NCBI GenBank assembly: GCA_963806935.1
Contig: CAWEAT010000002.1
Location: 62,001 to 126,000 of the forward strand
Source: Roseiarcus sp963806935
Lineage (GTDB): Bacteria; Pseudomonadota; Alphaproteobacteria; Rhizobiales; Beijerinckiaceae
DNA length: 64,000 nucleotides
Direction: 5' to 3'
How positions within the stretch are numbered: the stretch's first letter is position 1; each line of letters begins with the position of its first letter. The notes under the pieces were generated by a model that saw only the letters and a list, made by a program, of their open reading frames with translations, was not told the DNA's origin and searched no databases. Made by a program: the position numbers and the translations under genes. Positions 38,139 to 46,394 of this stretch are shown here, piece after piece.

Positions 38139-38728
38139 CGCGATCCGATAAGACGCGCGCGGCGCGACCCGGCGAGACCAAGTCCCGCGAAGCCGAGCAG
38201 CAGCATGGCCCAGGTCGACGCTTCGGGAACTGCCGTCTGCGTAATCGTCGTCGGTCCGAGCGCATAGTAAAGATTGCCGTCTCCGCCCGGTCCGGCGATG
38301 AAGCCGCAAACGACCGCGCTGCCGCACTCGCCAAACTCGCCGCCGGTCAAAAATTGCAGGGTGTAACCGCCGTGGAGACTGCCCGGCGCGTTCGTGCCGA
38401 AGGTAATGCCCGCCGAGTTGATCGGAATCGCATTGTCCTGACCGAAGAGTTCGGTGCCATCTCCGGCCTCGTAGACCTCGCCCGCCGGAACCACGCCCAT
38501 GGTCTCCGTGCCCGGCAATCCGGCCCCCGAGATCGTCAACGTGCCGGACGTCGCCACTCCGCCCACAACGTCCAACAGCATGACGCCGGAAAGCGTGTCG
38601 CCGCTCAGGGGCCCGCCACTGTAAGTGGTTGAAAAAACAAACTCTTCAATGGCGGCGGTGGCGGCGGTCGGCGCAAGAGCTGCACCGAGGGCGATCGCCA
38701 GAACTCCAACAGAGCCGATCCTTTTCAT
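38135..38728 (-). CDS. PEP-CTERM sorting-signal protein
   Basis: About 197 residues (an ATG at 38743 would add five). It has an N-terminal signal peptide (MKRIGSVGVLAIALGAALA) and a Gly/Thr-rich beta body with no catalytic motif. The C-terminus is a textbook PEP-CTERM tail: VPEASTWAMLLLGFAGLGLA then SRRARL. Such proteins are cut by exosortase and linked to exopolysaccharide or biofilm export. No exosortase gene is in the window. It is convergent with marR. Confidence 0.85.
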   Translation of the reverse strand: MKRIGSVGVLAIALGAALAPTAATAAIEEFVFSTTYSGGPLSGDTLSGVMLLDVVGGVATSGTLTISGAGLPGTETMGVVPAGEVYEAGDGTELFGQDNAIPINSAGITFGTNAPGSLHGGYTLQFLTGGEFGECGSAVVCGFIAGPGGDGNLYYALGPTTITQTAVPEASTWAMLLLGFAGLGLAGSRRARLIGSR

Positions 38729-38743
38729 CGCGAGTTTCCACAT

Positions 38744-39094
38744 AGTTATTGAGGAAAGATTTGCGTTAAAAGTTCCTTCTATGCGGCTATAATCGGTTAT
38801 TTAGGCGCCGTCAACCACAAGTTGCCGCTCGTTAACAACCTAAGCGGATTGCGGTTCTCTAATGGGTCAAGGGCGGGACCCTCCTCCGGGTGTCGACGCT
38901 TTCGGGTGCCTGCGTTCTCTGCGTGCTCGTTCGGCACTTGATGGGGTAAGCTGGGTGCAGGGCGGCTAGGTTGAAAACGCAGTCGGCCAGCGATTGACCG
39001 CATGCAACGCAATCCGCGCCGTCGTCTGCTCCCTCCCTCGGGCGTCGCTCCTTGCGGGAGCTCGATGCGGTCTCCTGTCTGGTGGGTTGATGGC
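38744..39094. other. gene-free stretch: PEP-CTERM promoter region and IS110 downstream end
   Basis: 351 bp. The left part, lower in GC near 38750-38810, is the likely promoter region of the PEP-CTERM gene. The right part should include the downstream end of the IS110 element; it holds the 11-bp repeat at 38970 and a GCTCC/GGAGC hairpin near 39047-39061. No gene is seen. Confidence 0.45.
38970..38980. repeat. 11-bp direct repeat flanking the IS110 transposase (left copy)
   Basis: GTTGAAAACGC, identical to 40182-40192. The following bases (AGTCGG here, CGCAGTCGA at the right copy) also match in part. A chance match of this length plus the following CAGTCG is unlikely, but the true element boundary is not proven. 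Confidence 0.55.
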
Positions 39095-40108
39095 TTAAGC
39101 TGGCACGAACTCGGTTTCGTTCCGCAACATCGCATGCATGATGATTGCGAGGCGACGCGCCAGAGCGACACGGGCCTTTCGCATCGTCGACCGCTTCGCG
39201 ATTGAGAAGGGCGAGTCCTTGAGTTTGAGCTGGCCCTTATAGCGGGTCAGCATTACATTGGCGGCCTCGTACAGGAGCGTTCGCACCCGCCCGTCGCCGC
39301 ATTTCGAGATTCCGCCGACATAGTCGACCTCCCCGGACTGATAGCGTCTTGGAACCAGGCCCAGATAGGCGCCGATGTCGCGCGATCGGCGGATGCGTGA
39401 CGGATCGTCGATTGCGGCGACAAAGGCGAGCGCGGTCAGTTGACCTACGCCTGGGATTGTCATGAGCCGGCTGCAGGCCGCCGAGGCCCTCGCCATCCGC
39501 CTCATGTCCGCGTCGATCGCTGCGACCGCCGTCATTACGGCAGTGCGGGCGGCGATCAAGCCCCGCATGGCGGCGGAGAGGCCAGCAATCCCCTGGCTTG
39601 CTTTCAGAGCCTGGTCGACAAAGGCGGCGGTAAGTGCGCGAGGCAGCCGGACCCCGAACACGACCGCGAGGCCACGGATTTGGTTTTCCAAGGTCACCCG
39701 CTGACCGACCAACTTCTTGCGCGCCATGATCAGCGAGCGCACGGCGTGGGCCGACAGAGACTTCACATGCACAGGCTTGAAGAAGCCGGTGCGAGCCAGA
39801 TGAGCGAGCCCTCGCGCGTCGTTGCGATCAGTCTTGTGGGTCGCCAGCGACTTGAGCGCCTGATAAGCCTGCCGGCTCTCTATGCAGACCACGGGAAGGC
39901 CGAGTTGGCTCAACCCGTGGAACAGGATTGGCGCCATGCGTCCGGTCTCGAATACGATGCGACGGCAACTCGGCGCTTTCGCCAATTCGCCGGCGATCGC
40001 TTCAGCCATCGATGCGGACTTGCCCTCGTGAATGATCGAGCCCTCGCGATCGAGAACGCAGATGTGCGTCTCATCCATAGAGATGTCGAGGCCAGCAAAA
40101 TAGTCCAT
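39095..40108 (-). CDS. IS110-family transposase (DEDD/serine recombinase type)
   Basis: A 337-residue intact transposase. The N-terminal RuvC-like DEDD domain begins MDYFAGLDISMDETHICV, with the first Asp in GLDIS, Glu in VFETGRM and Asp residues in HKTDRNDARGLA. The C-terminal Tnp domain follows with MTIPGVGQLTALAFVAAI, IGAYLGLVPRRYQSG and the block around GGISKCGDGRVRTLLYEAA, where the catalytic serine of the family lies. IS110 recombinases are directed by an element-encoded bridge RNA. No frameshift is present, so the element may be active. Confidence 0.95.
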   Translation of the reverse strand: MDYFAGLDISMDETHICVLDREGSIIHEGKSASMAEAIAGELAKAPSCRRIVFETGRMAPILFHGLSQLGLPVVCIESRQAYQALKSLATHKTDRNDARGLAHLARTGFFKPVHVKSLSAHAVRSLIMARKKLVGQRVTLENQIRGLAVVFGVRLPRALTAAFVDQALKASQGIAGLSAAMRGLIAARTAVMTAVAAIDADMRRMARASAACSRLMTIPGVGQLTALAFVAAIDDPSRIRRSRDIGAYLGLVPRRYQSGEVDYVGGISKCGDGRVRTLLYEAANVMLTRYKGQLKLKDSPFSIAKRSTMRKARVALARRLAIIMHAMLRNETEFVPA

Positions 40109-40119
40109 TGAACGATCTC

Positions 40120-40162
40120 CTCTTCCGAATCGCTGCCGATCCTATCGGCCTATCCGGAAGAG
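40120..40162 (-). ncRNA. candidate bridge-RNA stem with internal loop upstream of IS110 transposase
   Basis: CTCTTCCG (40120-40127) pairs with CGGAAGAG (40155-40162). An inner stem, GCCGAT with ATCGGC (40135-40140 with 40144-40149), closes a 3-base loop. The two stems are separated by an internal loop of 7 and 5 bases. An internal-loop stem just upstream of an IS110 gene is what the guide loops of bridge RNAs look like. Whether it is transcribed is unknown. Confidence 0.4.
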
Positions 40163-40374
40163 CTCCCGCCCATTACCCGATGTTGAAAACGCCGCAGTCG
40201 AAGCGCCGAGCGCGACGGTCCAGAGGCCACCCAGCGTCTCGCGCGGCCGAGGCGCTAGCGCCAAAGCTCGGTCAGGGCCGTTACGACGGGAAACCTGACT
40301 GCTCGGCCCACTCAACCGTCTGCGGCTCCTTGTGATAGACCATTGGCCAGCCGGTCCTGTCGAAGGAATAGAGC

Positions 40375-40881
40375 ATGAAAAGCAAAGTGCGCGGGCCTGC
40401 GATCAGGTCGGTGGTCATCGCGCTTGGCATTGGCGCGTTCGGTTCAGGCGCGTCAGCAGAGGATGTTGGCAAGACCGCAAGTTCGCAGCTTGCGCCGTCT
40501 CGGCTCGCTTACGCCCGGTTGTATTGCACTCCTGACCACGAAAGCCATTTCGCGGAGCTGACGGCCGACCTCGCCGAGCAGAATTTCGCTCCACCGGCGG
40601 CGCCGATCTATATTGGCGGCAGTCAGCCAGCCTCAAATGTGTTCTTCGCCGGATTCGAGGCGCACTGGGGCGCGGCCGACCTGGTGAACCACCTCTACCA
40701 TCCGACCCCCGCAGTTCAGCTGCTTACCGTGGCCGGGGGCGTGTTCTCGATCACAACGTCAGACGGCGAGTTGAGACAGCTGCACCCCGGCGACGTCGTC
40801 CGTCTGGAAGATGTTGCGCCTTGCAAAGGGCACATTACGGTTGTGGGCGACACGACTGGGTTCCTGGTGTTCGTGCGCTGA
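40375..40881 (+). CDS. exported cupin-like hypothetical protein
   Basis: A 168-residue protein with a signal peptide (VVIALGIGAFGSGASAE). The body is predicted mostly beta, with VQLLTVAGGVFSITTSDGE and LHPGDVVRLEDVAPCKGH, which has the spacing of a cupin motif 2 but few metal ligands. It ends GDTTGFLVFVR. It sits alone between an IS110 element and an IS256-type remnant, so it may be a stranded host gene or imported cargo. There is no clear partner. The cupin fold is a moderate inference. Confidence 0.6.
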   Translation: MKSKVRGPAIRSVVIALGIGAFGSGASAEDVGKTASSQLAPSRLAYARLYCTPDHESHFAELTADLAEQNFAPPAAPIYIGGSQPASNVFFAGFEAHWGAADLVNHLYHPTPAVQLLTVAGGVFSITTSDGELRQLHPGDVVRLEDVAPCKGHITVVGDTTGFLVFVR

Positions 40882-40929
40882 CACACGCCACGACCGAACC
40901 CTTGCCGGAAGGACGCATGCGAATGGCTG

Positions 40930-41846
40930 ATGTCTCCGCTTCAAGGCCGGCGAAATTCGGCCGCCCCTACTGCGATATTCCAGGAAACTCTCGCTGCTTT
41001 GCTCGGCAAGGACGCGCTTAACCTCTCCGCGGCGGTGATAGGGTGTCTCAAGAGAGAATGGGAAGACGAATATCGGCAATGGCAGAACCGCGATTTGTCG
41101 GCGCGCCATTACGTCTACGTCTGGGCGGACGGCGTCTATTGCAGGCGCGCATGGAGCAGCAGGCAGAATGCATGCTGGTGCTGATGGGCGAGACGAAGGA
41201 GGGCAGGAAGGAACTGATAGGCTTTCAGAAGGGCATGCGGGAGAGAGGTCAAAGCTGGAAGGAGCTTCTCGTAGATTTGAAGGCGCGCGGCTTGGTAGTA
41301 GCGCAGCAAGTGGATATTGGCGATGGCGCGCTCGGGTTTTGGAAGGATATAGACGAGGAGTTCACTACCACGAGTCACCAACGATGCTGGCTCCACAAGA
41401 CATTGAACGTGCTCGACAAGCTCCCGAAGTCGCTGCAACACAATGCGCACAAGGATCTGCGCGAGATCTGGCTGTCGCAGAGCCGGGGCGCGGCGGAAGC
41501 GGCGATGACGACCTTCGCCGAGAAATACGCGCGCAAATACGACAAGGCAGTCGAATGCCTGATCAAGGATCGGCAGACACTGCTGACGTTCTTGGACCTT
41601 GCCGCGGATCATTGGGACCACTTGCGAACCTCGAACGAGATCGAGAGCGTGTTCGCGACGGTGAGGCATCGCACCGTCCGCATGAAAGGCGCGCTGTCGC
41701 AGGACAGCGCGCGTCTTATGGTGTTCAAACTGGTGATGGCCGCGTCCAGGAACTGGCGGCGTTTGAAAGGTCAAAACCAGTTGCCGAAAGTAGTCAACGG
41801 TATAAAGTTCAAAGACGGAATTGAAACTGTAGCAGAAATCAAATAA
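40930..41846 (+). pseudogene. IS256-family transposase remnant (5'-truncated, frameshifted)
   Basis: Similarity starts near 40970 with QETLAALLGKDALNLSAA and runs to the family C-terminus; roughly the first third of a normal 400-residue transposase is absent. The DDE residues are still visible: Asp in VWADGVY, Asp in IGDGALGFWK and Glu in SNEIESVFATV. A base is missing near 41142, where WADGVYC should run straight into QARMEQQAE. Unlike most shifts in this window this is a loss, which fits genuine decay. It cannot encode an active transposase. Confidence 0.88.
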
Positions 41847-41858
41847 GCAGTTTGATTT
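41836..41858. terminator. perfect 8-bp hairpin at the end of the IS256 remnant
   Basis: AAATCAAA (41836-41843) pairs with TTTGATTT (41851-41858); the transposase TAA lies at the start of the 7-base loop. It overlaps the last codon of the convergent deaminase gene. It is AT-rich with no long T-run, so it may be a weak bidirectional terminator or part of the element end. Confidence 0.4.
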
Positions 41859-42384
41859 ATGTAGTCATTGATTTTAAAGTGTAAATCTCGCGCGCGTTCC
41901 AGAAATCGGCCTGCAACTGAGCCGCCTCGTCCTCGAGCAGCGGGCCGACGACTTCGGTCGGGCGTTGGCCGGCGGCGAACACCATGTCGCAGGGGAGGTC
42001 GAGGGTCGGGTTCTCCTCGTGCGCGCCGGTCTGGGCCTTCAGCGCCTTCTCGGTCTGGCCGTAGACGACACGGCCGATGCCCGCCCAGTAGATCGCGCCC
42101 GCGCACATCGCGCACGGCTCGGCCGAGGTATAGAGCGTGCAGCGGGCGAGGAACTTGAGGTCGTAGGCGCGGGCCGCGCGCGAAGCGAGCAGGCGCTCGG
42201 CGTGGGCGGTGCGGTCGCCACCCTCGCTCGTATATCCGTTGCCCTGCTCCATCAGGAGCTTGCCCTCGCCGTCGGCGAGGACCGAGCCGAACGGATGGTC
42301 GCCGGAGGCGCGCGACCGCCGGGCGATTTCGAAGGCCTGTCGCAAGAGGGCCGCGTCATAGGGACGCAGGGATGCGGCGGTCAT
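41857..42384 (-). CDS. nucleoside/guanine deaminase (cytidine deaminase-like zinc fold)
   Basis: A 175-residue zinc deaminase. The zinc and proton-shuttle motif TAHAER and the paired cysteines in SAEPCAMCAGAIYWAG are diagnostic. ASGDHPFGSVLAD is the usual N-terminal block. The set fits the guanine deaminase/GuaD branch better than tRNA adenosine deaminase, but substrate choice is uncertain. The last dozen residues (REIYTLKSMTT) lie in AT-rich sequence beside the IS256 remnant and look foreign to the family. The divergent BMP-type ABC operon suggests a purine-salvage context. Confidence 0.88.
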   Translation of the reverse strand: MTAASLRPYDAALLRQAFEIARRSRASGDHPFGSVLADGEGKLLMEQGNGYTSEGGDRTAHAERLLASRAARAYDLKFLARCTLYTSAEPCAMCAGAIYWAGIGRVVYGQTEKALKAQTGAHEENPTLDLPCDMVFAAGQRPTEVVGPLLEDEAAQLQADFWNAREIYTLKSMTT

Positions 42385-42759
42385 GACTGGGGCTCCCGCT
42401 GGTGTTCTCCGCGCTCGCTAGCACGTCGCCGGGCCGTCGTCTCCCGCAAGCGCAGGCGCCGGGAACGAAAGCACGGACGGACATGATCAGAGAGACGAGA
42501 ACAGGCGCCGCGCGAATTTCGAGCGCGGTCGCCTCGGCGCCCCATCGACGCCCGTCGTCTTCCGGCCTGCATTGCCTATCGTTCATTTGACATGCGGCCG
42601 GGGGTCGTTACGGTCAAAAATTGAGGAGTTGTCGCGCTGCGCGGATGGAAGGATGCGCGCTGCGCCAAGGAAGGCCGGAGCCATCCGGCGGCGCGATTCT
42701 TGCGTGGCCGAAATGGCGCCGGAGAGGGCGCAGGCCGAGGGGAGCGAGGTTCTATTTCT
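42385..42759. other. gene-free divergent region between deaminase and ABC operon
   Basis: 375 bp without a convincing gene. It must hold the promoters of both the deaminase and the ABC transporter. No clear operator or riboswitch was recognised by eye. Confidence 0.45.
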
Positions 42760-44325
42760 GTGACTGTCGAAGCGCCCCTGCGGCTCAAGCTCACCGGCGT
42801 CAGCAAGTCCTTTCCCGGCGTACGCGCCAACGACAACGTCAGCCTCAGCGTCAAGCCGGGCGAGATCCACGCTCTGTTGGGCGAGAACGGCGCGGGAAAA
42901 TCGACCCTGGTCAAGATGATCTACGGCATCCTCGCCCCCGACGAGGGTGAGATCGTCTTCGACGGCTCGCCGACCCGGATCTCGAACCCGCGCGCCGCGC
43001 GCCGCCTCGGCATCGGCATGGTGTTCCAGCACTTCTCGCTGTTCGAGGCGATGACGGTTCTGGAGAATATCGCGCTCGGTCTCGATTCGCGCCTGTCGTC
43101 GCGCCAGCTCCTCGCCGAGTTCAACCGGGTGCTCGAAGCCTACCAGCTCAAGCTCGATCCGCGCCGCATCGTCTCGACGCTCAGCGTCGGCGAGCGCCAG
43201 CGGATCGAAATCGTGCGCGCGCTGCTCCTGAGCCCCCGGCTCCTGATCATGGATGAGCCGACCTCGGTGCTGACGCCGCAGGAGGTCGAGCAATTGTTCG
43301 AGACCTTGCGGAAACTCGCCGCGAGCGGCTGCTCGATCCTCTACATCTCGCACAAGCTGCACGAGATCGTCGCGCTCTGCGACACCGCGACCATCCTTCG
43401 GGGCGGCAAGGTCGTCGCCCACTGCGACCCGAAGCGCGAGACTTCGCGCTCGATGGCCGAGATGATGATCGGCGCGAACCTCAAGGAAATCGCCAAGCCC
43501 GCAACGCGCAGCTTCGGGCGGCCGAAGCTCGCCGCGCAGGGCTTGAGCCTGGCGAAGCCGAGCGAATTCGGCGTCGCGCTGCAGGACGTCGCGCTCGAAG
43601 TCAAGGCGGGCGAGATTTTCGGCGTGGCCGGGGTCGCCGGCAACGGACAGAACGAGCTCTTGAGCGCGATGAGCGGCGAGACGCTGGCCTCGCGGCCCGA
43701 GTCGATCATCCTCGCCGGCAAGGGGGTCGGGCGGCTCGGCGTCACCGAGCGGCGCAACCTCGGCTTGTGCGCGGCGCCCGAGGAGCGCAACGGCCATGCG
43801 GCGGTCGGCGAGTTCTCGCTCACCGACAACGGCTCGCTGACCGGGCGCGACCGGATGGACATGGTGCGGTTCGGCCTCATCGACCCGGCGAAGGCGGCGA
43901 ACTACGCCGCCGAGGTGATCGGCGCCTATACCGTGAAGGCGACCGGCCCGGGCGCGCTTGCCGGCTCGCTCTCGGGCGGCAACCTGCAAAAATTCATCAT
44001 GGGACGCGAGATCCTGCAGAACCCCGAGGCGTTCGTCGTCTGCCAGCCGACCTGGGGGGTCGACGCCGGCGCGGCCGCCGCCATCCATCAGGCGATCGTC
44101 GATCTCGCCGCCCGCGGCTCGGCGGTCATGGTCATCTCGCAGGATCTCGACGAACTTCTCTCGCTTTGCGACACGATCGCGGTCATCAATCTCGGCCGCC
44201 TGTCGCCGCCGATGAAGGTCGGCCAGGTGTCGATCGAGGAGATCGGCCTGCTCATGGGCGGCGTCCACGGCGACCCGGCGGCGACGGTGGAAATGACAGA
44301 GGTCCTGCATGCGCATCCGGCTTGA
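42760..44325 (+). CDS. nucleoside/purine ABC transporter ATP-binding protein (BMP type)
   Basis: A 521-residue double-NBD ATPase of the sugar/nucleoside class. The start taken is GTG 42760 (VTVEAPLRLKLTGVSKSF), which removes a Gly/Arg-rich leader. NBD1 carries Walker A GENGAGKST, signature LSVGERQRIE and Walker B LLIMDEPTSVL. NBD2 has the usual degenerate Walker A (GVAGNGQNELLSAMSG) but a good signature LSGGNLQKFIM. It is the first gene of a four-gene operon and overlaps permease 1 by 17 bp. With a BMP-family binding protein at the end, import of nucleosides or free purines is likely. Confidence 0.95.
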   Translation: MTVEAPLRLKLTGVSKSFPGVRANDNVSLSVKPGEIHALLGENGAGKSTLVKMIYGILAPDEGEIVFDGSPTRISNPRAARRLGIGMVFQHFSLFEAMTVLENIALGLDSRLSSRQLLAEFNRVLEAYQLKLDPRRIVSTLSVGERQRIEIVRALLLSPRLLIMDEPTSVLTPQEVEQLFETLRKLAASGCSILYISHKLHEIVALCDTATILRGGKVVAHCDPKRETSRSMAEMMIGANLKEIAKPATRSFGRPKLAAQGLSLAKPSEFGVALQDVALEVKAGEIFGVAGVAGNGQNELLSAMSGETLASRPESIILAGKGVGRLGVTERRNLGLCAAPEERNGHAAVGEFSLTDNGSLTGRDRMDMVRFGLIDPAKAANYAAEVIGAYTVKATGPGALAGSLSGGNLQKFIMGREILQNPEAFVVCQPTWGVDAGAAAAIHQAIVDLAARGSAVMVISQDLDELLSLCDTIAVINLGRLSPPMKVGQVSIEEIGLLMGGVHGDPAATVEMTEVLHAHPA

Positions 44326-45404
44326 AAAACGGCTGACGCCGAGCCGTTTCATGCAGGTTGCGACGCCGGTCGCCGCAGTCCTGCTGACCATGCTGCTCGG
44401 CGCGATCATCTTCCAGTTGATCGGCTTCGACGGGCCGCACGCGATCTACGAGACCTTCATCACCCCGATCGTGGCCCCCTATAAATGGCAGGACGTCCTG
44501 ACCAAGGCCGCGCCGCTCATCATCATCGCGCTTGGCCTCTCGCTCGGCAATCAGGCCAAGATCTGGAACATCGGCGCCGAAGGCCAGTACATCATCGGCG
44601 CGATCGCGGGCGCTGGCGTCGCCTTCGCCCTGCCCAAGGCCGAAGGCGTTCTGGATCATTCCGCTGATGATCGCGGCGGGGATTCTCGGCGGGATGGCGT
44701 GGGCCGCGATCCCGGCGTTCCTGAAGACGCGCTATCGCGTGTCCGAAGTGCTGTCGACGCTGATGCTGGTCTATGTCGCGCTGCAGGTGCTCAACTATCT
44801 GGTCAGCGGCCCGTGGAAGGACCCGAACGGCCACAATTTCCCGCAGACCGCGCCGTTGACGGCCGCGCAACAACTGCCGCACGCCATACCGGGAACCTCG
44901 ATTCCCCCGGGGCTCGTCGTCGCGATCGTAATGACTCTCGTTTTCTGGCTGCTCACGACGCGTTCGGTCTATGGCTTTTCGGTGCGCACGGTGGGCGCGG
45001 CGCCCAGCGCCGCGCGTTACGGCGGATTTGACGCCTCGCGCACGGTCTGGACGACGCTGATGATCAGCGGCGGCATGGCCGGGCTCGCCGGCATTCTCGA
45101 AGTGGTGAGCCAGCTCGGCCAGATCAACCTTGGCTTCCCGTCCGGCTACGGCTTCACCGCGATCATCGTCTCGTTTCTCGGCCGCCTCAATCCGATCGGC
45201 GTCTTTCTCGCGGGGCTGATCCTCGCCGTCACCTATGTCGGCGGTCAGGTGGCGCAGACGGTGGTGCATGTGCCCGAGGCGACCGCCGGCATCTTCCAGG
45301 CGACGATGCTGTTCTTCATACTCGCCAGCGACATCCTGGTTCGATATCGCCTCAGGATCATCCGCGACGCGCCGCGCGTCGCGTCGGCGCAGGCGGTCGC
45401 CTGA
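44309..45404 (+). CDS. nucleoside ABC transporter permease 1, one-base shift
   Basis: About 364 residues once an extra base near 44648 is removed. The first frame runs MRIRLEKRLTPSRFMQV to FALPKAEG, and the second continues FWIIPLMIAAGILGGMAW and on. This is the BPD_transp_2-type permease with about nine helices, including the conserved NIGAEGQYIIGAIAG block. The ATG overlaps the ATPase gene, and the TGA shares its last base with the start of permease 2. The membrane topology is continuous across the shift, so the gene is probably intact in the organism. Confidence 0.9.
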
Positions 45405-46343
45405 TGCTCACTTTCATCATCGACGCGCTGGTGACCGTGGTCGGCGTAACGACCCCGATCCTGCTCGCAGCGACCGGCGAATTGGTGGTCGAGAAGAGCG
45501 GCGTGCTCAATCTTGGCGTCGAAGGCATGATGCTGGTCGGCGCGGTGACCGGCTTCGCCGTCGCGCTGACATTTGGCGACAGCCTCGGCGCCCTCGCGCC
45601 CTGGTTTGCTGTCTGCTGCGCGGCGATCGCCGGGGCGGCCTCCTCGATGCTTTTCGGCGTCCTGGTGCTGACGCTCGGCTCGAACCAGGTCGCAACCGGG
45701 CTCGCGCTGACGATCTTCGGCATTGGCCTATCCTCGCTGATCGGCGCCGGATATGTCGGCACGATCATCCCGGCGTTCGAACTCGCTCTTTCCCGATTCG
45801 CTCGCGGGCGATCCGCTGTGGCGCGTCATCTTCGGCTATAGCCCGCTGGTCTATCTCGCCCTCGCCATGGTCTTCGCGGTCGGCTGGTTCCTGAACCGCA
45901 CCCGCGCCGGGCTCATCCTGCGCGCTGTAGGCGAAAACGACATTTCCGCCCACTCGATCGGCTATCCGGTGATCCCGATCCGCTACGCCGCGATCGCCTT
46001 CGGCGGCGCCCTCGCCGGCATCGGCGGCTGCTATTTCTCGATGGTGATGACGCCGATGTGGGCCCAGCAGATGACGGCGGGGCGCGGCTGGATCGCGCTG
46101 GCGCTGGTCGTCTTCTCGGGTTGGCGCGCCGGGCGCCTGCTCGTCGGGGCCTATTTCTTCGGCGTTCTGATGACGCTCGAGCTCTACGCCAAGGCCTCCG
46201 GCTTCTCGTTCCTGCCGTCCCAGTTCTGGGCCGCAATGCCCTACATCATGGCCGTTGTCGTGCTTGCGGTCATATCTTCGCGCGGCGTCGCCGGCAGCGA
46301 GGCCCCGGCCTGTCTCGGACGGCCATTCCTTCCCAGCAGCTAG
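45404..46343 (+). CDS. nucleoside ABC transporter permease 2, one-base shift
   Basis: About 312 residues with an extra base near 45788, where the frame should pass from FELA into FPDSLAGDPLWRVIFGY. It has about nine helices and the GVLNLGVEGMMLVGAVTGF motif that matches the NIGAEGQ block of permease 1. The pair form the heterodimeric membrane channel. The end (APACLGRPFLPSS) is typical of the family. It is translationally coupled to permease 1 and followed 51 bp later by the binding-protein gene. Confidence 0.9.
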
Positions 46344-46394
46344 GCGTGAGAGTCACGCATCGAGGCGAAAACAGGATCAAGCAAGGAGAAAAAA

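Larger units (their letters stand above)
38970..40192 (-). mobile_element. IS110-family insertion element (ends approximate)
   Basis: A single intact transposase gene with short non-coding flanks. The sequence GTTGAAAACGC occurs at 38970-38980 and again at 40182-40192, in each case followed closely by CAGTCG or AGTCG, about 1.2 kb apart on either side of the transposase. IS110 elements lack terminal inverted repeats, so these are only candidates for the ends or the flanking target. The length fits the family. Confidence 0.5.

Noticed and set aside
42583..44409. A 608-codon open frame antisense to the ABC ATPase
   Set aside because: The ATPase motifs on the plus strand are unambiguous. The antisense product has no recognisable domain.
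44532..46343. Four separate permease genes in the ABC operon
   Set aside because: Each pair of frames forms one continuous permease after removal of one base; membrane helices are continuous across the breaks.
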